Source: Spirogloea muscicola (lineage: Eukaryota > Streptophyta > Zygnematophyceae > Spirogloeales > Spirogloeaceae). From it: a stretch of 48,397 bases of DNA. The stretch's first letter is position 1. Each line of letters begins with the position of its first letter. A program made the translations under genes and the position numbers. Location: the NCBI GenBank assembly GCA_009602725.1, contig WELB01000103.1, positions 36,824 through 85,220 of the forward strand, in the 5' to 3' direction. Below the pieces are notes generated by a model. The model saw only the letters and a program-made list of their open reading frames with translations. It was not told the origin of the DNA and did not search any database. Shown one piece after another: positions 21,735 to 31,443 of the stretch.

Positions 21735-22795
21735 TGAATGTTTGACCTACCTTTCGTCAGCTGTTGCATGCGACTAAGGTCAGGAAAAGTTGTCAACCTG
21801 GACGATCCTATCATAACAGATCTGGTTGACACGGATCTATCTACGCCAGAGGTACCTGAATCTTTTGTGGCTGCAGTCGTTCCTGTCTCATCAGCTCTTC
21901 TTTTATGGAGGAGAAACATCATGGCAACAGGAGATCGGCCCAAATTCGAGGGTACACAAGGTGGACTTAGCCGAAGTCAAAGAAAACTCCACAGCAGAAT
22001 TGTGTGGGTTACTTTTACAAGGTTGTCTTGTGGGACGGCAGCAGAAACTGATACTGCTCACTAAGTATTTCACTGGTGATGCCGGAGAAATGTACAGAAG
22101 GGTCAAAGAAGATGTCTTGACCAAAAGAATACCCATTGCAAATTCAGCCTCTGATGAGAAAAATTAGCAGGGCCTCAACTTATTGGAGACCCTGTGGAAG
22201 AGATCTTCAGACTGTTCTCGAAACAATTTCTTAAAAACACAATGCATTACAAGCAAGAGCTCTTTAAGTTCCAGCATCTCGATACCGAGACAATGACTGC
22301 ATGCTACTTTCGAAATGTTTTTAGAGAATTTTTCAGGAACAGTCTAAGGATCTCTTCCACAGGGTCTTCGATAAGTTGAGGCACTGCTGACTTTTCTGCA
22401 TCATCAGGCTGAATCTGTCACGGGTATTCTTTTGGTCAAGACATCTTGTTTGACCCTTCTGTACATATCTCCGGCATCCCCAATGTAATACGTTAGTAAA
22501 CAGTATCAGTTTCCGCTTCCGCCCCACAAGACAACCTTGTAGACCTAACTCACAATTGTGCTGTGATGAATTCTTTGACTTTGGCTAAGGAAGTCCTAAT
22601 TTGTGTACCCTCGAATTTGGGCCGATCTCCGATTGCCATGATATTTCTCTTCCGTTAACGAAGAGCTGACAAGACAGGAACGACTGCAGCCACAAAAGAT
22701 TCAGGTACCTCAGGCGTAGATAGATCCGTGTCAACCAGATGGTAGGATCTGTATTGGTAGGATCGTCCACGTTGACAACTTCTCCTGACCGTAAC
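21735..22795. mobile_element. LTR retroelement fossil: inverted duplication of a gag-like segment
   Basis: A segment that starts like a retroelement gag reading frame (MRLRSGKVV) on + is mirrored on -. Arms of roughly 430-470 bp (about 21778-22215 and 22326-22795) surround a ~110-bp loop that is still element-like. No LTRs, protease or pol were seen next to it. Both arms are broken and somewhat diverged, so it is a fossil. The arms could fold into a long hairpin if transcribed. Confidence 0.7.
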
Positions 22796-22930
22796 GCAAA
22801 TCAGAAAGAACTAGCAGCAATTCCCTGACGAAAGCCAGAAGAAGAAAGCCAGAGGCGCAGCTAAAGAAATTGCGCGCCCACAGAGGAGAGGGGCTGGCAA
22901 AGGCCAGCCCAAAAAGAATGGACAAAAGTT
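22795..22930 (-). mobile_element. LINE 3'-end copy
   Basis: Minus-oriented: CAGAAAGAACTAGCAGCAATTCCCTGACGAAAGCCAGAGG is the end of the polyprotein in reverse (positions 22802-22855, degenerate), followed by GGGCTGGCAAAGGCCAGCCC near 22887. Confidence 0.6.
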
Positions 22931-22959
22931 AGAGAGCCAAAAAGGTACCGGAAAAGAAC

Positions 22960-23725
22960 ACGCTGTAGGTGTAATTTGGAAAGCCGTGCCAGGCGGGGAG
23001 CTTGTGGAAGTTGTGCCAATGTGATGAGGACACAGACCACGTGGTGCTGCTCGTTGTGACACTCGGTACCGCTCAGGGGCCCGCTTGCTGCGGGCGCTTA
23101 CCCCCTGCCTCGAACGCCGTCGATGCTGCCACGTGAAGTCACCTCGACGGCCTGGATGCAGGGGCTTGCCGGAACCGGCCCTCCTGAGCCGTCCATTGCA
23201 TCGCGTCAACGGTGTAGGTGCAGCCTTGACTTTCACAGGAATTTTTCGCTGGCCCCCGTGCAGCGGGAGCGCCCCGTTGCCCGCAGACTCGCTGCCAGAG
23301 CCAGAGCCCGCCAATTGGGAACGGCGGCCGCCGCTCGTATTGAGACCCATCTGGGCGGTCCCACCACTAAGTGTGGGTCACCCCATCAGGAGCACCGTCT
23401 CCAAGTGGTGGTCTCGAGCCACTTCTTCCCACCAAGTGCACCAGCTTTCGTGTTGTCGGGCCTGAACGGTGTATTGGCTTAAATCGGCTACCCGTTCGTT
23501 TCATTTGCACCGCGCGCCGTTCTCTCAGGCCTCTGGCCCCTTCGTAAGTTGGCCCCTTCGAATCTGTCAATCATTTTCGGGCTGGCCTCACAGCCCTCCC
23601 ATTTGGGGAGCCACTTCCTCTCAGAGGTGTGGTGCCACCATCGGCGTCCCGTCTGGAGCTGTGACTCGAGTAACACAATCCCCCGAGTCGCCAGCACGTA
23701 GGTCAGAACCAGCCATGGGGCATCC
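22960..23725 (+). repeat. Unit-3 upstream GC-rich repeat with G-box
   Basis: Third copy of the upstream block with the G-box ACCACGTGGT at 23036-23045 and CCTCGAACGCCGTCGATGCT. A plus-oriented LINE 3' hairpin (GGGCTGGCCTCACAGCC near 23580) lies in it. The block is cut off from the rest of unit 3 by segmental duplication D and a LINE copy; the unit resumes around 26.0 kb. Confidence 0.6.
23036..23045. promoter_or_regulatory. G-box palindrome (copy 3)
   Basis: ACCACGTGGT in the third upstream block. Here later insertions put it about 4.2 kb from the NAC-like ATG. Confidence 0.35.
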
Positions 23726-23734
23726 CAGCCCGAC

Positions 23735-25300
23735 GCCTTTATAAGAGAACACGCACTAATCCGTAAACGACTTGTCGACGGTTGCCAATGGTCTGCTAAC
23801 GACAATCTGACCCATTCATCATTAGAGACCTGATGAAGGATATGCACTTTTCTTGCCTTTTAGCCCTTGATACTTTCTTACCGTCCCACTTAGGGGGGCG
23901 CTTGTCGCTTACGGAGGCGGCTTGCCCAGGCCACCTGGGTTGCCACATAGTCCACTTGGTTGTATTCTGAGTCAGCAGTGCACGTGCATATTCATATGGT
24001 GATATACAGCTGCTTCACTGTCTACCTTTCCTTGGGCTTCGCCATCGCCCAAGCCCCAATTGAGTAGTCGTGATACTCCTCTCCTGAGCTCCCACTCATT
24101 TCTGAAAGAGCAGTGCCAAAGAGCCAATTTGAACATCACAGTGAGCTGTCTGATCTTCATGTCAGCGTCAACGACCACAAATGGCACCGTCAGGGGTAGT
24201 GGCCTCCCGTTTCAACGCAAGCAGCACACCTTCTCGCGGCACGTCCCCAGGTTGCACCGTACTCAGCTTTAGGAGGCAAACAAATCCTATCCAATCGTCA
24301 GCCTATAGAGTTGCCTTTCTCCACCCAGCCATCGCCCCCCTTCTGGGAAGGCTTTCTTCTCCGAGTCAGTAGACATCTTCTCAAGCCCCAGTGTGCGATG
24401 ATGCGAAGCCAAGGCCAGACATGTGAGCAGCCCAGTATAGTGCTGCTGGGTCACTCGCTCAGGTGTTCCGCATGCGCCTGTCGGTCTCGCTCCAGCGTTT
24501 CAGACTTTGTAGTGCATTGCGGGCAGGCCGCCGCTCTGGCTGCTGGCACTGGCTCTTGCCAAGGTGACGTTCTTCCGGCTGGGGCTTCCCTGACATGCGG
24601 GTGCTGACTAGGGGCTATTGAGCACCCCTTCACAGTAGCCACTTGCGCAGCTGCGTGGTTCAGCGATTCTCTGGCCCATGCGGATCTGTCTTGTCCACTT
24701 TTACAGGGCTGGCCAAATCACAGCCATCGCCCCCTTTTGTTGCCTAGCCTGTGGCTCCATCACGAACACCTGTCTGCATCTGGCTGGCTTTTTACAGCCA
24801 ATATTAACATCAGCAGCCGCATTCTCTTGTTAGAGTGCCTTCTTAATCCTGCGCATTGCGTCCATTAATTCGTCAGTCCGGTGAGGTTTCAGTCTGGAGG
24901 CATCCGTCAAGCCTTTCCTGCAGCACTGACAGTCCAGTAATTTATTCTAAATCATTGTGCCTCAATGAAGAATGTCGCTTGAAGATAAAATTAAATAATA
25001 AATTAATGATCTTGCTGATCGACACATGGCCGCTCATCTGGAGATCATGACTACATGTTGCTTCAAGTCATCAACAGGTCCCGTTGCTACAGTGCAACAT
25101 TATACCTTTCACAAGCTTGACTTCCCACCACATTCTGTCTTTGGGGTCATTGCCAATTTTCGGCCGCTGGTGCCTATGCCCGAGTATTTGGACCATGGAA
25201 GGACGGTTTTGCTCCTATCTTTATCCAGAGAAGCAGCAGCTCTCAAAGGTGTCGATGGCTGCAAAGAGCCAGCTCCCAGAAGAACGAAGGAGAGGTGCCA
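23735..25300 (+). repeat. Segmental duplication D, copy 2
   Basis: Second copy of the 20010-21480 segment, inserted within the 5' part of NAC unit 3. It contains the matching LINE 3' end at about 24300-24760 (GGGCTGGCCAAATCACAGCC near 24706). Confidence 0.8.
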
Positions 25301-25379
25301 GGAAGAGCGAACACAAAAAGTATCCTGCATTACGTGTACGCTACTATCTGTAAACAAAATACATTTCATTGTGGACTGG

Positions 25380-25950
25380 CTTCACACAAGAAGAAGGGCT
25401 CGCCCATTGAGGATAGGGGCTGGAAAAAGCCAGCCCAGAAAAGAATGCACAAAGGACGAGAAGGGGCCAGGGGAAGTACGAAGAACAACAAGCACAGAAA
25501 AGAAACGAAGCAGCTACGAAGCACTCAGTAACCCCTGCTAAGCAGCCTCAGGTCAGAGAGACTGGATTCCTGGAAGCGGGTCCCCTGGCCAGAGCCAGAG
25601 GCAGCAGCGAGGGCTCTGCCTGCACACAGGTGCAGCGCGCGGGCCATAGACCTCTGCAGCGAGACGGCCAAGCGCACGCGGTACACCTGCGCTAGCGACC
25701 CTGCTGCATGGGAGTCCACCGGCTCCCCATGGAAGCGGCGGGCGATGGCGTGACGAGAGGGCTGGTTGAGCAGCTCGAGCCACCGAGCGCCCAGCGCCCC
25801 GTGCGTATCGATGGCGAGCGGGAAGAACTCGTCTTCCCGCGTCTTCACACAGCCCTCGCCCTCTTTGGAAGAGCTGCTTCTGCATCTATCGTGACCCTCG
25901 GCAACGGTCTTAGCCGGCTTGCTGCGGCCGTCTTCCCCTCTATCGAGCCA
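25380..25950 (-). mobile_element. LINE copy with the longest readable polyprotein tail
   Basis: On the minus strand a reading frame stopping at 25525 shows FFPLAIDTHGALGARWLELL, GEPVDSHAAGSLAQVYRVRL, ARALHLCAGRALAAASG and SDLRLLSRGY. This order fits the far C-terminal tail of non-LTR polyproteins in algae and protists, where a reading like F.P...ET.G precedes a final helical segment. The 3' region with the hairpin GGCTGGAAAAAGCCAGCC (about 25416) follows. The copy is 5'-truncated, as is usual for LINEs. The ORF's extension beyond about 25900 is probably flanking sequence. Confidence 0.65.
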
Positions 25951-25974
25951 TAAATCCCTATATGCTGTCACCAT

Positions 25975-27202
25975 GAAGTCGGCCAACGAAGCAAGATGCG
26001 CAGGGATCCATATCAACATCTCATAGCCGTTAGATGCTGTCGTGTCGACGGCTTGGATGTGCTTGACTTTTGGCAGCATCCCCCTCGCGTGGCGAACGGC
26101 CTCTGTTGCCTCCGGAGGCGCCGATTGGGCGAGACGGCCAGGAGCCGGGAGCCCCATCAAAGACCCCCAACAACCAGCACATACCGATGGAGCACCATTG
26201 AGCTCAGTGCGAAACCTCCACCTCTGGCGAGGCCTCCCAGTGCCGCACAGCATCGCCACCCCGGAAGCAGAGCAGCAGCCTCGCCGCGCCTCGCCTCGGG
26301 TCTGAAGGGAGGCCACTGGGCTTCCCTGCTGGCCACTACATCAGAATCCTCAGTGACCTACCCCCCCTCTCTGCAAGTCTCGAGCGGGCTCCGCTGCCGG
26401 CTTGGACGTGTAGACCCAATTCAACTCCAGTGGCAGCCATACCCTCCTCACAGTCAAGCCAAGAGCAGGCCCCGACTGCGCCGTGGTAGAGCTCGCTGGT
26501 TAGGCGGCTGGCTGGGCGCCCATCAATCTGTCATTCCCGCGTAGCCATTTGCGGCGGCCAGCTGACTCCTCCTTGCCCAGCTTTTCGGCCGTCTTTTGGC
26601 AACAGCACAGTTCAGCGGCCTCGTGAAGGCCTGAAAATGATGACCAGAGCTGTGGCAGCTTAGACCGCGGTAGTCTCAGACAGCAGACCGCAGAGGTTGC
26701 TGCCTCCATTTCCTACTTTGTAGAGATCCATGGGCTCTTGAGCACAGCTGGTGCAGGAGCCATCCTTCAAGCCACTTTCACCAGCATTTCTCGCTTATAT
26801 CTACTCACCTCAACGGCTTGTCATGACTTCCGACAATGATCAGCATTCCGAGGTGAGCTTGTCTTCTTCCTAGCCTGCCAAGCTCGAGTGTTTCACTAGG
26901 GGGCCTCGCGACACAACACTAAGCCTATAGCCAGTCCCTGCAGCCAGCCAGCCTGCAGCAGATCCTGCGGTGGCCATATGACTCCCTCTCTCCTGCTTAA
27001 GTCCCAGTGTGCCCGAGGCTTGAGTCCCACGCTTGACTGTCACATATTGCAACTTTGATCTTCAGACATATTGCTGAGTCATGAATACAGGGGAGTAGCA
27101 TGCCTCCTTCGTCAAGTGCCTTACATACGCTCATAGAGTGTTGACATAGCGTGCACTTGCTGCTAACCTCACTTAGTGGATGGTAGTTCTCCTCCCTTGT
27201 AG
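25975..27202 (+). repeat. Unit-3 5' region
   Basis: From about 26170 it aligns with the regions before NAC-like copies 1 and 2, but is more diverged. The ATG of copy 3 again follows directly after an acceptor (CTTGTAG). Confidence 0.5.
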
Positions 27203-28903
27203 ATGGCCAGTACGTCCCATTTGGCTGGACGACTTGCACTTCCAGGGGAATGCTACCGTCCAAAAGATTTGGAGATTATGACCATGTTCAGAATAAATCA
27301 CAAATCTGGCTTCACAGCATATGAGAATTTATTTCCAGTGGTGAAAGACACTTCAGTGCCCCCTGACGAGCTGCTTAGAGACCTGCCATATGGTACATAT
27401 CTCTGAGGCTTCTGGAGGAATCTGAAGTCCTCCACTTTCATCTTTTGTGCTTGCTTGATAGTGGAATGTTTGACTTTCTGGCATGCATGCACACAATCCC
27501 TGAATATCAAGGCAAAAGCTTCCTTGCACATGCTGTTTGACAAGAGTGCAGTGAAGTGCTATGCAATTGCTTGCAGATACTTGACCAGTTCCACACAGTC
27601 ACGTTTGCGGAATAGTGCATCTCAGTTTATCAGGAGTTGCAGAACACAGAGACTAAGCTGATGCAGATCAACTACTAAGCGAGTTCTTCGTTGCTCTCTG
27701 CAGGCTTAGGTAAAGGACCAAAGTGCAATGAGCTCCACGACAGGTTCTGTTACTTATTTCACGAGCCAACGTGGTTAACAAACAATAAAGTCACGCGCAC
27801 AGTGAAAGAAAAGGAAAGTAAACTTGTTGTAGGAGAATGGCATAGTTCACGTATCACTCCTATCATGGACGGCCGCAATCAAGTTGGATATAAGATGATA
27901 TTGTCATACTATGCACACGTAGACGGGAAATCTTACAAAAGAGGCCGCAAAGAGAAAGGTGTTCAGTCATCTGCAATTGCTACCGTGCACGAGTATTACC
28001 TCTGCCCTGACGGCCAGGAACAGGAACAGGTAAGCTGCAAAGTGTATACAATCGCAGCTGAAGCAGCATAGCATATAAGCATCAGAACCATGACATGTGT
28101 TTCATCAAGCAGATGCCCAACTTGCAGAGCAATTCTTCTGTCCCGCAACATTTTTGCATGTCTGGCTTTCATTATATGATGATTATGCTGTCTAGACTGG
28201 GCATCAACCCCGCAGCCACCAAATGTGCCCTCGGGGACTCCTGACGGACCTCGGAACCAACTTCACCGGCCACGTCATGGACCGGGTCTGCAATGGGATG
28301 CCTTCATATCCTCTGTGCCTTTTGCAGACTCCATATGTGCTTTGGAGGTTTTCATTGGCAAGCGATCTGTCACAAAGAATGTTCCTAAGTTCCTCGTCAG
28401 CCAGCAGTGCATCTTGCTCTCTTTGTGAGCATCTCAAGCGTGACGCACACCCAGTAAGCGTAATCCGCCAATGGCCGAATCCTTCAGAGCTGAAGCAGAT
28501 GAGAATGGTAGGGTGTTCCACATGTCAATTCTCATGCATGGCCTTGTGTATACCGTTGCATTCGAGCCAAGAGTCTCTTTCGTCACGTCTCTTTGGCCAG
28601 ATATATGTAGTAAATCTTGAGTACACTGACAAGATGTTTCACTATCTGCAGGCTGCAGCTAGATCGACACCCATCCAGGGAGAGATTGATGAAGATGGAA
28701 GGAGACGAAGCATCATAGGCCAAGGAGGCACAGCATCTGCAGAGGCAGAGCACACACTCACAGATGACAGTTGCAGGAAGGCATCATCTCCAAATAGTAT
28801 GACGGAGTTTGAGAGCTCTAAGCACATTCATGAGGTTAGGAATGGACAATGTGGACAAATGCCCTGCCTCAAGATTCAGTACTGTTGTTTAGTCAGGGGA
28901 TGA
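27203..28903 (+). CDS. NAC-like transcription factor, tandem copy 3
   Basis: Exons 27203-27392, 27704-28029, 28328-28453 and 28652-28903. The last intron (28454-28651) is a multiple of three without stops, so retention would also give an open frame. Subdomain A reads LPGECYRPKDLEI, the C block RFCYLFHEP, D VVGEWHSSRITPIMDG with VGYKMILSYY and TVHEYYL, and E VLWRFSLAS. The tail has SASCSLCEHLKRD, then an acidic, Gln/Ser-rich exon (EIDEDGRRRS) suited to an activation region. The Trp-Lys of the DNA-contact strand is Trp-His here, so its DNA specificity or binding may differ. Intron 2 contains a short LTR-retroelement integrase fossil. The family call rests on motif order, as for the sisters. Confidence 0.75.
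28200..28300 (+). mobile_element. LTR retroelement fossil: integrase-like snippet in intron 2 of NAC-like copy 3
   Basis: A frame on + contains LLTDLGTNFTGHVMDRVC, matching the integrase core motif of Ty3/gypsy elements (LTD.GTNF). Only ~30 codons are left; the remnant is too short for age or LTRs to be judged. It is absent from intron 2 of copies 1 and 2. Confidence 0.55.
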
Positions 28904-29024
28904 TGGGTGCTGTAGATGACCTGCTAAAGCTTCCCTTGTGAGAAGTGTAGTGCTGCGTGTGACTTGAAGGGTTAAGTCACTGATTGACTGATATCACTTT
29001 GTTGATTGGGTCTAATTTTGTATC

Positions 29025-29465
29025 ATGGCTTTGACCACTCAGCCTTCAGGTGACAGCTCATCAGCTGGTTGCAGCTACCAAATTTGGGCGATGGACATCC
29101 CCGCTGTTGTCAACACGAATTCTGGCAGTGACGTGTCGACGTCGCAACATCCCAACACCACAACCGGAGCCGTTGACGAGTTTGCCAACCTGCTTGGTAA
29201 TTATTCCGAACTGAGAAGTGGTTGTAACTCGGAGCCCCTTGGTCCAGATGGAGCTATGCAGGCAACCTTTCCACCTGCAGAAGCGGATGCAGGACGGGTC
29301 GATATGGCCCCCATCGGCACGGCTTCCCCCACCGCATGGCCAACGTGGCTGCAGGTCCCGCCCCTTTGGCCACCCAGCCCCCCGATGGCCCCTGCCCCTG
29401 CCCTCCCCAGTATGGACGAGGACTCCCCCCCCCCCCTCCCTAATTTAGGGCTTCGTTTCATGTAG
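29025..29465 (+). CDS. Hypothetical Pro-rich protein or distal exon of NAC-like copy 3
   Basis: A 146-residue open frame from a true ATG. The first half is Ser/Thr/Asn-rich. The second half is Pro/Met/Ala-rich with a Trp cluster (TAWPTWLQVPPLWPPSPP) and an acidic end (SMDEDSPPP). Such composition is common in transactivation regions, and it lies 120 bp after the end of NAC-like copy 3 on the same strand, so it may be a missed last exon. No domain was recognised. Confidence 0.35.
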   Translation: MALTTQPSGDSSSAGCSYQIWAMDIPAVVNTNSGSDVSTSQHPNTTTGAVDEFANLLGNYSELRSGCNSEPLGPDGAMQATFPPAEADAGRVDMAPIGTASPTAWPTWLQVPPLWPPSPPMAPAPALPSMDEDSPPPLPNLGLRFM

Positions 29466-31443
29466 CCACATTAATCTGCACTACTTTATCGGCCTGAACA
29501 ATGTATTGGCTTGAACTTGACCTCGCTTTCATTTCATGCGCACCGTGCGCCTCTCTGCAGATGATAGCTAATAAGAAGAGTTGAGCATTACCTACATAGT
29601 AAGCTCCTACTACTGGAGCTGCACATTTGTGTAGAGGCTGATGCCTTCATTGACGGACAGCATATCAGCAGCCGCTATAGACTTGAGCCGCTACAGGAGG
29701 CTGTTGCCAGATCAAAATTTTGCTAGTGATCTTAGTGTATGCAGCTTAAAACAGGTGGCCTTATCGTCCTACTATGTGGATTCCTGGCAAACTAAACTCC
29801 ATCTTGGCGTTTGCACCCACAATATCCCATTCCAGGTGACCTTCTGTGACTTTTGTAGAAGCTTCCTCTCTTTTCAGGACCGAAGGCGGCTGTGAATGGC
29901 CATCCCTTTAAGGTAAAAGCGTGTATTGAGCATGGAGGGCCTGATTGGCCAAGTATGAGGCAAGCCTATCAACAGATGTACATCACCTGCTGCTTAGACG
30001 ATCGGCCCTGTACTTGCTGACCACGAGTTAGCAGGTAAAGGTTGCTTACCCAATCACGCAGGGAAGACGGCAAAGTCCAAGCCCTTCTGCCGCCAACTAA
30101 AGCTCGTTCAGCCCTAAGGTGCAAAGCATGAGCCTGAGCTCACTGCAAAGAGGCTGACACACGGTGGTGCAAGAATGAAAGTATGCTGCTGGCAAGCCCA
30201 TCTTGGCTGGAAGCGCACCCTCATGTCGTGCATAATGTACATTAGCAATGTTTTCAGGTAGAGGCTGGAGGCTAGGAGCAGCTAAAGATGTCGACTGCAG
30301 CTGGTAGGAGGTTTTGAGGCGGTGGTAATCGAAGTAGTGATGCAATCTTCCTGCTCTGCACTACCGACTGCACTACCAGCAACGTAGGTCGTCTCCGCAC
30401 ACTTATACACCTCCATATCAACCGCATCTACCAGGCACGTGGTCCTCCGCCATTGTGCCATGACTTGAACCATTATCAGATTGTGCTTATGACTAAGGGA
30501 GCACACCTCAAGTTCTACTTGACCTGGGAGACTTGAAATTGATAGTACCCAGACACACTTGTCGCTGTACTTCCCGCAGCAACTCATGGCTGGGACTATC
30601 GATTAAGCTGAGCTTTTGGCTCCAAAAAAAACTCTTGTAGGTCAGATCACTGTCATACTGGCCAAGGGCTAAGCATCAATGATGTAGCAAGCTGCCTACT
30701 AGTGCAGGTACAATACTCTATATCTGACACTCAGGCTACAGCTGCTGCAAGATCAGCCACATAGGAGGCTGTCAAGAAGACATACAAGGAGGAACACAAT
30801 CTCATGATGGAAATATTAATAGTATGTAGCAGATACCAATTTCTTTGATGTGTGGCAGTCCTTGACAGAACATTTTACCTTAGAGATGTGTATCTTATTG
30901 GTGACTTTCTTCTGTGTCTTCTTTCTCAAGTGTGTCTTCTTCGAAGACTTGAGGATCTGTTTTGCTTTCATTGTCTTGCATGATCACACTGCCGAGCCAA
31001 AAGCTGTGTTTCTACGCTGTGCTTAATGGCCTCTAATTGATGCAGGAGTTGCCCATGCTTTGCATGTTTCCTTTCCCCAGATGTAGCCCCACTCGCGTCT
31101 TCTAAATTCCTAGCATTCCCCTACATTCATTGTAGATAGTGTCGTAGGTGCTATGTACTGATCCTCCCTGAATTAAGAATCAACGAACAATAGGAACCAG
31201 TCAATTTTGACAATCAACCCACTTTTGTTAGTCAGCAGTGGCCATAGAAGTAGGAGCACATGGTCACAAGTACTTGATCTTCTTATGCACCCTGCTTCTC
31301 TTCATCTTCATAGCAGCGCCCTGTGAATGCAGACAATATCATATGACGTTCTACAGTGTCGACTAAGAAGAAAGCCTCTTCCAAGTAGAGGGCGATGGCT
31401 ATTGTCGGCCAGCCCAGGCGGCCACTGGGTGCTCAATAACCGA
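29466..31443. other. Spacer with unit-3 3' remnants and a dispersed repeat
   Basis: 29610-29700 and 31080-31165 match sequence 3' of NAC-like copy 1. 29985-30190 is a diverged copy of a repeat also found at 37575-37790 (shared CCCTTCTGCCGCCAACTA and GGTGCAAAGCATG blocks). 31370-31430 is a minus-oriented LINE 3' hairpin touching the 3' end of the ceramide kinase gene. No other gene is supported. Confidence 0.5.

Noticed and set aside
25525-26316. 263-codon minus-strand ORF as a host gene
   Set aside because: Its last ~120 codons are the C-terminus of the dispersed LINE family. The upstream part is in a diverged duplicated block and shows no bias.
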